Positions 8,712-18,506 of a DNA stretch of 64,000 nucleotides are shown piece by piece. The position numbers were made by a program, and so were the translations under genes. Origin of the DNA: Myxococcales bacterium (GTDB taxonomy: Bacteria > Myxococcota_A > Polyangia > Haliangiales > Haliangiaceae). How positions within the stretch are numbered: the first letter of the stretch is position 1; each line of letters starts with the position of its first letter. The notes under the pieces were generated by a model. The model was not told the DNA's origin and made no database searches. It was given only the letters and a program-made list of their open reading frames with translations. Location: positions 124,001-188,000 of the forward strand of contig JAQBQE010000019.1 in the NCBI GenBank assembly GCA_028287135.1, written 5' to 3'.

Positions 8712-11079
8712 GCTCGATCGTCTCGGGGTACGCGCTGCCGTCGGTGCGATACAGGTAGAGCTGGGTGCCGGCGAGCTTGGCCGCGACGATGCGGTCAGGG
8801 CGGTGGCTCGGCTCGCACCACGCAGCGTCGGCGCCGATCGGCTCGGCTGCCTTCTCGGGAAGTGCGACGACGACGCCGTTGTCGAGGCTGCCCGTGAAGC
8901 TCTGGAGCAAGCCGGTCTCGATCGTCGCCTTGTGGTTGCACTTGAACTGCTTGCTGCGGTTACCGGCGCCGAAGTAGCGCTCGGTGATCACGTGGCGGAG
9001 GGAGACCTTGCCGTCATCGCCGATCGAGATCGCGAGCGTCTCGTTGGATTCGATCTCGGCGTCCTTGTTGATCGCGTCGGTGACGCGCGGGCGCTTCATC
9101 GACCAGGTGCCCTGGAGCGCGCTCGCGGGCAGCGTGCGCGGGGACTTGATCGCGTAGAGGTTGTCGGTGCTGTCGAACAGCTTGAGCCGGACGGCATGCT
9201 GATCGACCGAAAACCAGACCTCGATCAGGTTCGCGGCCCCGGAGATCCGGACGGACGCGCGGTAGACCTGCTCGTCGTCGTCCATCCGCTCGAGCTTGGT
9301 GACCGAGTAGTCCTTCTCCTTGCCGTCCCACTGCAGCGTCGCGGCGACGAGGTCCCAGCCGAGCGGGCGCACGGCGAGCTCGTCACAGGTCTGGTACGCG
9401 GACTGGCGGCGCTGCTCGGCGTTCTTGTCCGCGGCCGCGGTCGACAGATCGCCGAGGAAGCTCGTCAGCTTCTGGCTGGTGAGCTCGCAGGCAGCGAGCG
9501 GACCGGAGGTGGTCGGCGCGCGATAGGTCTCGAGCAGCTTGCCCGGGAGGCGCGCGAAGTAGATGCCGAGCGCGGCCTGGCCGGAGAGCTGGAACTTCGA
9601 GAGCGTGCTGGCGTCGGTGTTGCGCTCCTCGCGGCGCACTTCGCCGACGAGCCGGCGCAGGGTCGGGAGATCCGCCGCGCTGACGAAGTCGGTCTCGCGG
9701 ACCTTGCTGCGCTCCTCGAGGGGAAGCAGCAGGTACTCGCTCTCGATCTTCTCGAGCAGGGCGACGACGTCGGCGGGCGTCGGCTCGGTGCGGACGCTCG
9801 CGGGCTTGATCGTCTTCACGAGCGACCGCAGCGCGACCACGCTGACCGCGCCGTTCTGCCCGACGTGTGCGCGATCCTTGGTGACGTTAACGCCGACGAC
9901 CTGGCCATCATCGTTGAGCGTCGGACCGCCACTGAAGCCCGGCTCGATGTCGGTCGAGATCAGGAGGCCGTCGACGGCGTTCTCGCGGACGATTCGCATG
10001 TAACGCTGGTCGTAGGCGGGGAACGAGGCGAGCGAGAGGATCTTGCCGTCCTTGGAGACCAGGCCGGCGTGCTTGGCGAGGCTGCTGCCCGGGTACCCGT
10101 AGGACAGGATCCGCGCATCCTTGATCGGCTCCTTCGCGAGCGGCAACCGCTCGAACCGCGAGGCCTCGACGTTCTTGATCCGGATGATCGCGAGGTCGGC
10201 ATCGGGGTCCGACGCGACGATCTCGGTCTGCGGATAGGCCTCGACGAACGCATGCTTGTCGGCGCCGACGTCGCGCTCGATCAGGACGCGCTCGCCGCGG
10301 TCGACGACGTGGTTCGCGGTGGCGACGTAGGCGTAGCCGTCGGGACCATCGATGAAGAACCCAGCGCCGGTGCCGCTCGCGGTGGTCACGCGGACCATCG
10401 CGTTCTTGACGCTGACCGGACCTGGGGACCGGGTGGCGAGCAGGGCGAGCGCGGTGACGCCGAGCGCAGCCACGCCACCACCGGCGAGCCCGAGCATCAG
10501 GTTGCGCGACATCTTCTTCGCCGGGCGTGCGACCTTCGGCGCCCACGCAGCCTTCGGCGCCTCGGCGACCTGAGGAGCTCCGTAGTTCGGCATCTCGTAC
10601 GTCGGCGCGGGCGCGGGCGGGAGGAACCGGCTCGGCATCGGCTCCGGATACGGCAGCGGCACAGCCTCGGAGCTCGCCACCGGCGCGGGCGGGATGAAGC
10701 TGTTCGGCATGGTCTCCGCGGCCGGTGCTCCGTAGCTCGAAGATGTCGGCTGGCCGTAGAACCCAAGCGCGGTGGTCGTCGATAGCGGCTGCTCGCTGGT
10801 CGTCGGAACGTGGACCTCCGTGAGCGGGGCGACGTCGATGATGTGTGGAGCGGCCGACGCCGGGACCGGCATCGTGCCGTGGGCGGGACGGCGCGGCGCC
10901 TCGAGGAGCGCGGCGTAGCGCTCGTGGCTCACGGGCAACCAGTTGATCTCCCCGACCTTGCACAGTGCGGCATCTCGCGAGACCAGACCCATTCCGATCC
11001 GCCGGCGGATCTCCGACAGGACGTACGGGCCATCATCAGAACCACCAGGCTCGAGCACGAAATAATAGTTGGTATCCAC
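8698..11079 (-). CDS. Membrane-anchored GYF-domain trypsin-like serine protease
   Basis: A 793-residue protein. Residues 1-60 form a GYF_2 domain (YYFVLEPGGSDDGPYVLSEI, later WLPVS), followed by a Pro/Ala-rich linker. A single membrane helix (LMLGLAGGGVAALGVTALALL) sits near residue 200. A trypsin-like domain follows, with triad H257 (TANHVV), D295 (DADLAII) and S383 (GFSGGP). The last ~300 residues are a domain I do not recognise. A GYF-type cytosolic module with a periplasmic protease suggests quality control or signalling across the inner membrane. The GTG start at 11079 follows a strong Shine-Dalgarno; the longer frame upstream is not credible. Confidence 0.85.
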   Translation of the reverse strand: MDTNYYFVLEPGGSDDGPYVLSEIRRRIGMGLVSRDAALCKVGEINWLPVSHERYAALLEAPRRPAHGTMPVPASAAPHIIDVAPLTEVHVPTTSEQPLSTTTALGFYGQPTSSSYGAPAAETMPNSFIPPAPVASSEAVPLPYPEPMPSRFLPPAPAPTYEMPNYGAPQVAEAPKAAWAPKVARPAKKMSRNLMLGLAGGGVAALGVTALALLATRSPGPVSVKNAMVRVTTASGTGAGFFIDGPDGYAYVATANHVVDRGERVLIERDVGADKHAFVEAYPQTEIVASDPDADLAIIRIKNVEASRFERLPLAKEPIKDARILSYGYPGSSLAKHAGLVSKDGKILSLASFPAYDQRYMRIVRENAVDGLLISTDIEPGFSGGPTLNDDGQVVGVNVTKDRAHVGQNGAVSVVALRSLVKTIKPASVRTEPTPADVVALLEKIESEYLLLPLEERSKVRETDFVSAADLPTLRRLVGEVRREERNTDASTLSKFQLSGQAALGIYFARLPGKLLETYRAPTTSGPLAACELTSQKLTSFLGDLSTAAADKNAEQRRQSAYQTCDELAVRPLGWDLVAATLQWDGKEKDYSVTKLERMDDDEQVYRASVRISGAANLIEVWFSVDQHAVRLKLFDSTDNLYAIKSPRTLPASALQGTWSMKRPRVTDAINKDAEIESNETLAISIGDDGKVSLRHVITERYFGAGNRSKQFKCNHKATIETGLLQSFTGSLDNGVVVALPEKAAEPIGADAAWCEPSHRPDRIVAAKLAGTQLYLYRTDGSAYPETIELTKE

Positions 11080-11085
11080 GGCAGA

Positions 11086-11091
11086 CCTCCT
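11086..11091 (-). promoter_or_regulatory. Shine-Dalgarno site of the GYF-protease
   Basis: The reverse strand reads AGGAGG here, 6 nt before the GTG at 11079. This full-consensus site decides the start of the protease gene in favour of the GTG, rather than the frame-open codons up to 11235. Confidence 0.8.
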
Positions 11092-11273
11092 CGAACGGGC
11101 GCTTGTCGCATGCGGCTGCCCGGACCCCCGTAACAGCTTCGTTGCATGCAGACGTCGCGGGTCCGGACGGAGCCGGCGGGCGATCAGTCGCACCGTGACC
11201 GACAGTTCCAGCCATGTTTTCTGTGACAGCGCCATGACGCGCCGTCAGCCAGGCGCGCGAGCTAGGCTCGGGC

Positions 11274-12122
11274 GTGCGCGCGATCGGCCTCGGACTCCTG
11301 GGACTCGTTGGTGTCCTGACCCTGCGGACCTGCCGGGATCCGGAGCCGGTGCGCTGGCGCGTCGCCACGTTCAACATCGAGGAGTTCCCGAAGGATCAGC
11401 GCCAGATCGATGGCGCGTTCGACGAGATCGAGCGGCTCGGTGCCGGCCTTGTCGCGGTCCAGGAGATCATGCGGCCCGACGTGTTCGCCGCAGCAGCCCG
11501 GGCCCGGCTCGGCGCCGACTGGCACTTCGTCCATGAAGGCGGCGTTCGCCCCGGGGCTCCGGATGCAGGCCGGCTCACCCACGAGCTCGGCCTGCTGTTC
11601 GATCGACGGCTGTACACACTGCGCCGGGTCCAGCTCCACGACGGGACCCGGCTCGGCGCTAACCACAAGCCCGTGCTCGATGTCGAGCTGCGGAAGGGCG
11701 ACGAGACGTTTCGCGTGCTCGTGATCCACTTCAAGTCGGGCGGCGATCATCATCCGACGCGCGCGCGCCAGTACGCCGCGCTGACGCCGGTCCTCGCGGA
11801 GGTCCAGCGCACCGGTGCGCGCGTGATCCTGATGGGCGACTTCAACGCGACCGGTGAGGCCGATCGGGTGGACCTCGCGCGGCTGACCGGGGCGACCGGC
11901 ACGACCTGGGCGACCGAGGACCTCGCGTGCAGCGCGTTCTGGGATCGCAACGACGGCTGCCCCCGCTCGCGGCTCGATCACGTGATCACGACCGAGCGAC
12001 CGAGCGAGGTGAGAGCCACCGGTGCGTGTGCGACCGAAGGCTGCGACTGGGGCGCGAGCTGCCCGCTGTACGCCGAGTACGTCTCCGATCACTGTCCCGT
12101 CGTGCTGACGTTCGAGCGCTAG
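11274..12122 (+). CDS. Endonuclease/exonuclease/phosphatase family protein
   Basis: A 282-residue protein with a short hydrophobic N-terminus (LGLLGLVGVLTLRTC), which may be a lipobox-like signal, followed by an EEP fold. The motifs are VATFNIEEF (Asn), LVAVQEIM (Glu, metal), VIHFKSGG, ILMGDFNATG (Asp/Asn) and SDHCPVVL (catalytic Asp-His). This DNase I/sphingomyelinase-type fold hydrolyses phosphodiesters. The substrate is not evident, and an exported location is likely. It starts at GTG 11274 and is divergent from the protease gene. Confidence 0.85.
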   Translation: MRAIGLGLLGLVGVLTLRTCRDPEPVRWRVATFNIEEFPKDQRQIDGAFDEIERLGAGLVAVQEIMRPDVFAAAARARLGADWHFVHEGGVRPGAPDAGRLTHELGLLFDRRLYTLRRVQLHDGTRLGANHKPVLDVELRKGDETFRVLVIHFKSGGDHHPTRARQYAALTPVLAEVQRTGARVILMGDFNATGEADRVDLARLTGATGTTWATEDLACSAFWDRNDGCPRSRLDHVITTERPSEVRATGACATEGCDWGASCPLYAEYVSDHCPVVLTFER

Positions 12123-12371
12123 AGGCGACAACTGTTGTCGCCACCGACCGCGGCGAGCGGCGGTGTAGCGAGCGTACGCACGCGCACCACGTCGCATCGG
12201 CTGACGTGACATCGCGAGCTTCCGCGATCGCGACGCAGCGCGGGTTGTCGACTCGAGGATTCGATCTGTCTACCGCGGTCGACGCCGATTCCTCGTCGGA
12301 GAATGGCATGTCCGCTGCACGGAGAAGGCTTGCAACCATCAACCTCTCAGCGCATCGAAAGGACCTCCACC

Positions 12372-12701
12372 ATGTCGCATGACTCGTTCGAGACCCTGTC
12401 CACCGAAGACCTCACGCTCGTCGCTGGCGGAAGCCAGCTCGGCAATGCGCGGCGCACCGCGCAGGAGATGGGCCTTCGCATCACGTCGACGACGGGTGGT
12501 CGTCATGCGCCCGGCTCGTACCACTACAGCGGTCGCGCGTTCGATGCCGCCGGCAGCCACAGTCAGATGAGCGCGTTCTATCGCGCGATGTCGAAGACCA
12601 GCCCGACCGAGCTGTTCTACGACCCGTCGGGCGGGATCAAGCACGGCCGCAGCATCGGGCCGATCGGTGGCCACCGCGACCACGTCCACATCGCGTACTA
12701 G
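12372..12701 (+). CDS. Double-glycine-leader peptide with M15-like zinc peptidase domain
   Basis: A 109-residue product. Residues 1-20 (LSTEDLTLVAGG at its end) match the double-glycine leader that C39-peptidase ABC exporters remove from class II bacteriocins. The mature 89 residues read GSYHYSGRAFDAAG ... TELFYDPSGG ... GPIGGHRDHVHIAY. This is the core of a small peptidase domain known from phage tail and endolysin-type proteins, with H and D in SYHxxGRAxD and HxH as likely zinc ligands. It may cleave peptidoglycan peptides outside the cell. No C39 exporter is in the window. An AGGACC sequence lies about 10 nt upstream of the ATG. The domain call is by motif only. Confidence 0.72.
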   Translation: MSHDSFETLSTEDLTLVAGGSQLGNARRTAQEMGLRITSTTGGRHAPGSYHYSGRAFDAAGSHSQMSAFYRAMSKTSPTELFYDPSGGIKHGRSIGPIGGHRDHVHIAY

Positions 12702-12734
12702 CGACCGCCGACGATCTGCTACCGTCACGGCCGG

Positions 12735-15700
12735 ATGGCCGAGGAGGAGCGCACCCGTCGCTGGCAACGGACCGAGCGATCGGCCACGGTCTCCGACACG
12801 ATCCAGCTCGTGCGCTCGGCGATCGTCGAGGTCCGGACCTCACCGCAGGATCCCGAGGCGCGCCGCCGGTTGCGCGCACTCGCCGCGGAGCACGGTCTGT
12901 GGGACCAGCTCGCGCTGCTGCTCTCCGACGAGGCGCGCGCCGCGGTGGATCGTCCCACGGTCGCGGTCGCGTTCTACGAGGAGCTCGTCGACGTTCACGA
13001 GAGCCTCGATCAGCCGCTCGAGATGATCACCGCGATGGAAGCGGTGATCGCGATCGAGCCGGAGGACGTCGAGCATCACGATCGGCTCGCGTGGCTGTAT
13101 CGCCGCGCGGGCGCGTGGTCCAAGGCTGCCAGCGCGTTCGAGCGCGTCGGCGAGCTCGCGCAGGATGATCGCGGGCGTGCCGCGTTGCGCGCCGCGGGCA
13201 AGCTGTACCGGGACAACGGACGCTTCGATCAGGCAGCCGCGGTCTACCGCACGATCGTCGAGCGGCGGCCGTCCGATCGCGACGCGTGGCGTGCGCTCGA
13301 TGACGTGCTGGTCGAGCTCGGTCGGTGGCGCGAGGTCGCCGAGGTCCGTGGTCAGCGCGCTGCGCTGTCCGGACAGGGCGTGGAGAAGGCGGCGCTGCTG
13401 CGCTCGCAGGCACGTGCCCTCGAGCAAGCAGGTGACCTGCAGGGTGCGGCAGGCGTGGTCGCCACGGCGTCGCAGCACGCACCCGAGAACGTCAGCGGAC
13501 TCGTCGACTACGCAGACGTCCTCGCTCGCAGTGGTCAGGGTCGGGAGGCTGCCGGCATCCTGGCCACCCGGGTCACCGAGGCGATCGAGCGCGGCGCGTC
13601 GCCCGAGGACGTGGCAGCGCTGCGGATGCGGCTCGCGGGAATCCTCGAGGACGCGTGCGCGGATCGACCGGCGGCGGCAGCGCAGCTCGCGGAGCTCCTC
13701 GCCGAGGCACCGGAGTACCTGCCGGCGCTCGAGCGGATCACGGCGCACGCGGCGAGCGATCCGGATCCACGCGTGCACGCGGCCGCCCTGCTCCGCTACG
13801 CCGCGGCGCTGCCCGATGACTCGGATCGCTCGGGCTACATCAGCGTGGCCGGCCGCAGGTTTCGCGACGCGCGCGATTTTGGCGCTGCGGTGAACGCGTT
13901 CGAGCAAGCGGTCGAGCTCGCGCCTGCCGACGACGATCTCCGCCGCGAGCTCGAGGATGCACGCACGTCGTTGCTCGTCGAGCGCGCGCGATCGGAAGCC
14001 GCCGCCGGTGACACCGGTCCGGCGGAGCGCCGGTTGCGCGGGATCCTGACGGCCCAGCGGCATCACGTCGAAGCCAACCTCGCGCTGACCGATCTGCTGT
14101 CGCGCACCGGCCGCAACCAGGCGGCGGCGGATCACCTGCGCGCGACGCTCGCGGAGGCGCCGGAGACGGCCGACGAGAAGAAGCTCGCGCTGCTCGTCCA
14201 CCGGTTCGCGGCGGTGACCGCGGCGCTCGGTGACGACGACGAGAGCCATCAGCTGCTGCACGAGGCGCATCGGCTCGATCGAACGTCCCTGCCGATCACG
14301 CTCGCGCTCGGCGAGAGCTGCTTCGCGCGCAAGCTGTGGCGCCAGGCGTCGCTGCACCTCGGCGCGCTCGCGGAGCATCCCGATGCGAGCCAGCATGCGC
14401 CGGCGGTCGCGACCGGGCTCGTGCGGGCCGCGCAGGCCGAGATCCGCGCGCTACGCCCTGCGAACGCGCACAAGCACTACGAGACCGCGGTCAAGATCGA
14501 TCCGGGGTGTGCACCGGCGTGGCACGCGATCGCCGAGGCAGCGAGCGCACGCGGCGATCTGAACGCGACCGCAGCGGCGCTCGAGCACGAAGCCTTCGCG
14601 ACGACGCATCCCAAGGATCGCGTGCGGCTGTTCGACGCGCTCGGTGACATGGCGATCGATGTCCTCGGCGATCCAGCCCGCGCCGAGCGTTGCTGGTCGC
14701 AGATCGTAGATGCCGGTCACCCGCGCGTCCTCGAGAAGCTCCTGACCGTGCAGCGCGCGCGTGGCGCGGTCCGCGAGCGCGCCGCGACGTGCGAGTACCT
14801 CGCCGCCGCCGTCACTGAGCCTCGTCGCAGCAAGGAGCTGCTCGAGGAGGCCGCCGAGGCGCATGCCGCCGGCGGAGATCGAGACCGCGCGGTCGCGCTC
14901 GCCGAGCAGCTGATCGCGAAGTACCCGCGCGACCTGACGACGATCGCGTGTGCGACCGCGGTCGCCGTGCACGATCCGAGGCGCGTCGCGGGCTGGTTGC
15001 GGCCGGCGCTCACCGCCTGGGAGACCCAGGCCCGCGCCGACGACCGCGGCGAGCAGGATCCCCGCCGTGCAGAGCTGTGGCGCCGGCTCGGCGATGCCGA
15101 GCGTGATCTCGGCCAGGAACCGGCGGCGCTCGTCGCGTATCAGAAGGCGGTCAACGCGGCGCCCGATTCGCCCGGTGCCCTCGCGGCACGGCGCGGGCTG
15201 GTCGCGCTCGCGTCGTCGACCGGGCGGAACCATCACTCCTCGCTGATCGCGCTCGTCGAGGCGGATCAGGCACCGACCGAGGTCGTCGCGTGGGCGCGCA
15301 GCTTGATGCGCTCGGGCGACACCGAGGATGCCCGCGCGGCGTTCGAGCTCGCGCGCGCGGTCGGCGCTCCCCTCGGCTCGGAGGACGAGGACTTCCTCAC
15401 CGCCTACCGGCCGCGGATCATGGCGTCCGACGAAGCGTACTCCGCCGCGCTCGATGATGCCGATCGCCGCGAGCTGATCGACGATCCCGCGGAAGGCCCG
15501 CTCGCCGGCGTGCTCGAGCTGCTCGGCGAGGTGCTTCCGCTGGTGTGCCCGAACGCGAACACCGCACTCGTCGAGGCGAACCTGATGGACGCCAAGCGGT
15601 TGCCATCGACGAGCGACGCTGCCACCGCCGCGCTGTATCCGCAGATCGCAAAGGCGCTCGGCGGTCCCGCGACGCTGCTGTTCGTGACGCCGCGTGCGGG

Positions 15701-16256
15701 CGCGCCCGATGCGACCCTGCTGCTCGCGTCACCGCCCGTCGTCGTGCTCGGACCGCGGCTCGCCTCGATCCGCGCGGGCTCGCGCAGCGACATCGATCTC
15801 GCCGGCGATACCGCGTTGCGGTTCCAGCTCGGCCGGCTCGTCGAGCTATCGCGCCCGCGGCGCGTGTTCGCCGGCGGGCAATCGATCGCAGCGTTCACGC
15901 TCCTGGTCGCCGCACTTCGCCATGCGTTCGGTCCCGCGACCGAGACGCCCGCGCGGGACGTGATCGCCGAGGCCGAGCGACTGCGCGGCAAGCTGCCGGT
16001 CGCGGTGCGCCAGCGGATGACCGAGAAGCTGCGCCACGGCGACGCAGCCCTCGATCCGCAGGCGTATAGCGAGGCCTGTCATCGTGCCGCCGACCGCGCG
16101 GGCCTGCTCGCCTGCGGCGACGTCACCACGGCGATCGAGCTCGCCGGTGGGTCGCAGCGCGCCGCGCACCTCGTCCGGCTCGCGGGAAGCCAGCGCTATC
16201 TCGCGGCGCGCCGGAAGCTGCGTGCACGCGGGCTCGAGGCGACCACGGAGCGCTGA
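12735..16256 (+). CDS. Large TPR-repeat protein
   Basis: A 1,173-residue soluble protein made almost wholly of amphipathic helix pairs with TPR signatures, for example YEELVDVHESLDQPLEMI, AAAVYRTIVERRPSDRDAW and AEAPETADEKKLALLVHRF. No enzyme motif is visible, and there is no signal peptide or membrane segment. The last 250 residues are less repetitive (ARDVIAEAERLRGKLPVAVR) and may be a separate fold. TPR proteins act as scaffolds; the partner is unknown. Large TPR proteins of this kind are common in myxobacteria. The gene starts at ATG 12735 and ends just before a palindromic repeat. Confidence 0.85.
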   Translation: MAEEERTRRWQRTERSATVSDTIQLVRSAIVEVRTSPQDPEARRRLRALAAEHGLWDQLALLLSDEARAAVDRPTVAVAFYEELVDVHESLDQPLEMITAMEAVIAIEPEDVEHHDRLAWLYRRAGAWSKAASAFERVGELAQDDRGRAALRAAGKLYRDNGRFDQAAAVYRTIVERRPSDRDAWRALDDVLVELGRWREVAEVRGQRAALSGQGVEKAALLRSQARALEQAGDLQGAAGVVATASQHAPENVSGLVDYADVLARSGQGREAAGILATRVTEAIERGASPEDVAALRMRLAGILEDACADRPAAAAQLAELLAEAPEYLPALERITAHAASDPDPRVHAAALLRYAAALPDDSDRSGYISVAGRRFRDARDFGAAVNAFEQAVELAPADDDLRRELEDARTSLLVERARSEAAAGDTGPAERRLRGILTAQRHHVEANLALTDLLSRTGRNQAAADHLRATLAEAPETADEKKLALLVHRFAAVTAALGDDDESHQLLHEAHRLDRTSLPITLALGESCFARKLWRQASLHLGALAEHPDASQHAPAVATGLVRAAQAEIRALRPANAHKHYETAVKIDPGCAPAWHAIAEAASARGDLNATAAALEHEAFATTHPKDRVRLFDALGDMAIDVLGDPARAERCWSQIVDAGHPRVLEKLLTVQRARGAVRERAATCEYLAAAVTEPRRSKELLEEAAEAHAAGGDRDRAVALAEQLIAKYPRDLTTIACATAVAVHDPRRVAGWLRPALTAWETQARADDRGEQDPRRAELWRRLGDAERDLGQEPAALVAYQKAVNAAPDSPGALAARRGLVALASSTGRNHHSSLIALVEADQAPTEVVAWARSLMRSGDTEDARAAFELARAVGAPLGSEDEDFLTAYRPRIMASDEAYSAALDDADRRELIDDPAEGPLAGVLELLGEVLPLVCPNANTALVEANLMDAKRLPSTSDAATAALYPQIAKALGGPATLLFVTPRAGAPDATLLLASPPVVVLGPRLASIRAGSRSDIDLAGDTALRFQLGRLVELSRPRRVFAGGQSIAAFTLLVAALRHAFGPATETPARDVIAEAERLRGKLPVAVRQRMTEKLRHGDAALDPQAYSEACHRAADRAGLLACGDVTTAIELAGGSQRAAHLVRLAGSQRYLAARRKLRARGLEATTER

Positions 16257-16261
16257 AGAAA

Positions 16262-16276
16262 TGGGGTCAGACCCCA
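16262..16276. terminator. Palindromic TGGGGTC-A-GACCCCA element, copy 1
   Basis: A perfect 7-bp inverted repeat around a central A, between two convergent genes that end at 16256 and 16288. It could serve as a bidirectional terminator or transcription barrier. A second copy of the same core lies at 35142-35157. The recurrence suggests a small dispersed repeat family. Termination is inferred from position; there is no strong T-run here. Confidence 0.5.
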
Positions 16277-16287
16277 ATTCGCTACGG

Positions 16288-16728
16288 TCACCTCGCAGCG
16301 ACGTGCAGCTGGCGCTCGACCAGCCTCGTCACCGTCGCGACCTGCGCGCCGATCCACTCGAGGATGTCGTCGAGGCTGACGATGCCCTGCAGGTAGCCTT
16401 CGCCATCGACGACCGCGATCCGCCGGATCGCGTTCAGGCGAAGCCGGGAGACCACGGTCTCGAGGTCGTCGCCCTCGAGCACGGCGACGAACTCGGAGCT
16501 CATCACCTCCCCGACCGTGACCTCGCTCGGCGCTCGGTCACCGTGCGCCAGCACGCGCACCACGAGATCCCGATCCGTGATGATCCCGACGGGGATCCGC
16601 GGATCCTGATCGTCGACCACGACCAGATCGCCCACGTTACGCTCGGCCATGCGCTTCGCGATGTCGGAGATCGTCTCCCCTCGCTGCGCCGTGAAGACCT
16701 CGCGGATGCACAGTTCGCCGGCACGCAT
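16288..16728 (-). CDS. Tandem CBS domain protein
   Basis: A 146-residue protein made of two CBS domains: IREVFTAQRGETISDIAKRM ... GIITDRDLVVRVLA, and VGEVMSSEFVAVLEGDDLE ... GIVSLDDILEWI. CBS pairs bind adenosine nucleotides and regulate partner proteins. Here the pair stands alone, as in many small regulatory CBS proteins. I chose the ATG at 16728 because the first CBS domain starts there; the ATG at 16752 adds eight residues and is possible. The gene converges on the TPR gene. A terminator for the upstream lipoprotein gene separates the two, so it probably has its own promoter. Confidence 0.85.
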   Translation of the reverse strand: MRAGELCIREVFTAQRGETISDIAKRMAERNVGDLVVVDDQDPRIPVGIITDRDLVVRVLAHGDRAPSEVTVGEVMSSEFVAVLEGDDLETVVSRLRLNAIRRIAVVDGEGYLQGIVSLDDILEWIGAQVATVTRLVERQLHVAAR

Positions 16729-16803
16729 GACCACCGGTGCTGCATCGCGCATTCCGGACCCGGGTCCTGCTCGCCGACCCGGCCGTTTCCCGTAGACGTA
16801 CGA

Positions 16804-16823
16804 AAGGCCCCTTTCGGGGCCTT
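16804..16823 (-). terminator. Intrinsic terminator-like hairpin
   Basis: A perfect 8-bp stem (AAGGCCCC / GGGGCCTT) with a TTTC loop, about 40 nt beyond the stop codon of the reverse-strand lipoprotein gene at 16860. On the reverse strand it is followed by a short T-rich stretch. Shape and position fit a terminator for that gene. Confidence 0.65.
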
Positions 16824-16859
16824 GGTGCACGAGCGCGCGGAAGCGCCAACGCTTGCTGG

Positions 16860-18506
16860 TTACATCGAGAGCGGGATCTCGGCGAACACGAAGCCGTCGC
16901 GACCCTCGACCGACGGTGCGCCGAGCGTGACGCCCGAGATGGTCGGCATCGGCAGGTTGGCGAGTGCCGAGTCCGCCTGGCCGCCGACGACGCCCCACAC
17001 GCCAGTGATGATGCCCTCGACCTGCTCGGAGGTCAGCGGGCGGTCGACGGCGTCGGTCTGCGCGAGCACCTGGGCGTAGAGCGTCGGGGTACCGACCGCC
17101 AGCGTCACGGCGCCGGTCTGCGTCGGGCTCGCCGCGAGCGTGGTCGACAGCGAGAGAGCGAGCTTCTGGATCTCGACGCCCGAGGCGTCCTTGACGGTGA
17201 CGATCATGTCGCCCACGGACAGCGTGAGCGCGGAGCCGGCCGACGAGACGGTCGGCGGCAGCATCAGCTCGATGCCGACGGTCTTCGCATCGTCATCGAG
17301 GAGCGAGGCGACCACACCGACCGACTCGATCGGCAGGGTCTGCTCCATCGCGCCCGCGGCCCACAGGCCGGAGAACAGCTGGTTGACGGCGTCGTTGGCA
17401 ATCGCGACGCCGAGGCCCGAGGTCGAGGTCATGAGCGAAGCCGACATGGGCGCGGGGTTCGAGACGAACATGCCGCCTTCGCCACCGGCGACCGCGAGCT
17501 TGGTGTCGACGGCGACGTACAGACCCTCGGAGGACAGGACGAGCTCCTTCGGGGTGACCATCACGCGGGTGTCATGGCCGAGGATGCCGGCGGTGTACGG
17601 CTTCGCGACGAGACCCTCGAGGGCGGTGTTCGCGAACGTGGGGACCTTGTCCTTGACGAGGTTGGTCAGCGCCTTCTCGGCCGCCTTGCGGGCCTCGCCC
17701 TTGAGCAGGCTCTCGATCGCGCCCGGCACGCCGCCGATGTCGACCGTGAAGCCGTCGAGCGCGACGGTGGCGTTGGGGAGCGAGGACGTGAGCTTGCCGC
17801 CGGTGACCGCGAGGCCGAGAGCACCGTTGATCCGCGCCTTGGTGGTGCGAACGGTGATGTTCGTGCTGCCGCCGATGCAGGCGACCTTGAAGTTCGCGTG
17901 CATCTTGACCGTGACGTCGTCGATCGCAACCGCGGTGGTGATCGCGCCGGTGGTGGGGACCATGCCGACGTCGATGTTCGCGATCGAGATGGTCGTGATG
18001 TCGATCTTGGCGCCGAGGCAGCCGGTGTTGTTGTAGACGGGGTTCATCGCCTGCGCGGCGGCGGTGAAGTCGACCTTCTCGACGGTCGAGCCGATCAGGT
18101 TGCCGACCGTCGTGAGCGCGGCGGCGGAGACGCGGGCACCGACCGGCGAGGCGATCGTGCCGTCGGTCGCTTCGAGGTGACCGGCGAGGACGGCGCGGAC
18201 ATCGCGGACGTCGTTGCCGTCAGAGTCGATCGCGTGGGTCTCGATGATCTCGATGCCGGCGCGGGCCGGGACGGTGGCGGTGAAGCTGCCATCCGCGGAG
18301 GGGGTCACGGTCGTTCCGTTGACGGTGACGCGGACGCCCTTGTGGTCGTCCTGAACGGTACCGGTCACCGTGACCTGGTCGCCTTCCATGGTGGTGCCAC
18401 GCGTCGGGGAGGTGACCTCGAGGACAGGTGGTTCCGACGACGACATGTCGGCCGAGCAACCGATCAACCCCGAAAGCAGCGACGCAACAACGATGGCCCT
18501 CATCAT
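16860..18506 (-). CDS. Large lipoprotein with Ig-like domain and repeated amphipathic body
   Basis: A 548-residue lipoprotein: signal peptide with lipobox (SGLIGC), then an Ig-like/bacterial surface domain (PPVLEVTSPTRGTTMEGDQV). The long remainder is rich in Ala, Val, Thr and Gly with alternating hydrophobic patterns. That part recalls tubular lipid-binding (TULIP/BPI-like) folds, but I see no diagnostic motif. Expected at the outer membrane or periplasmic face. It is followed by a clear terminator and shares no operon with neighbours. Confidence 0.75.
   Translation of the reverse strand: MMRAIVVASLLSGLIGCSADMSSSEPPVLEVTSPTRGTTMEGDQVTVTGTVQDDHKGVRVTVNGTTVTPSADGSFTATVPARAGIEIIETHAIDSDGNDVRDVRAVLAGHLEATDGTIASPVGARVSAAALTTVGNLIGSTVEKVDFTAAAQAMNPVYNNTGCLGAKIDITTISIANIDVGMVPTTGAITTAVAIDDVTVKMHANFKVACIGGSTNITVRTTKARINGALGLAVTGGKLTSSLPNATVALDGFTVDIGGVPGAIESLLKGEARKAAEKALTNLVKDKVPTFANTALEGLVAKPYTAGILGHDTRVMVTPKELVLSSEGLYVAVDTKLAVAGGEGGMFVSNPAPMSASLMTSTSGLGVAIANDAVNQLFSGLWAAGAMEQTLPIESVGVVASLLDDDAKTVGIELMLPPTVSSAGSALTLSVGDMIVTVKDASGVEIQKLALSLSTTLAASPTQTGAVTLAVGTPTLYAQVLAQTDAVDRPLTSEQVEGIITGVWGVVGGQADSALANLPMPTISGVTLGAPSVEGRDGFVFAEIPLSM

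Noticed and set aside
8587..10785. 732-codon forward open frame
   Set aside because: Antisense shadow of the GYF-protease gene; its composition is Arg/Ala/Val-rich and shows no domain.
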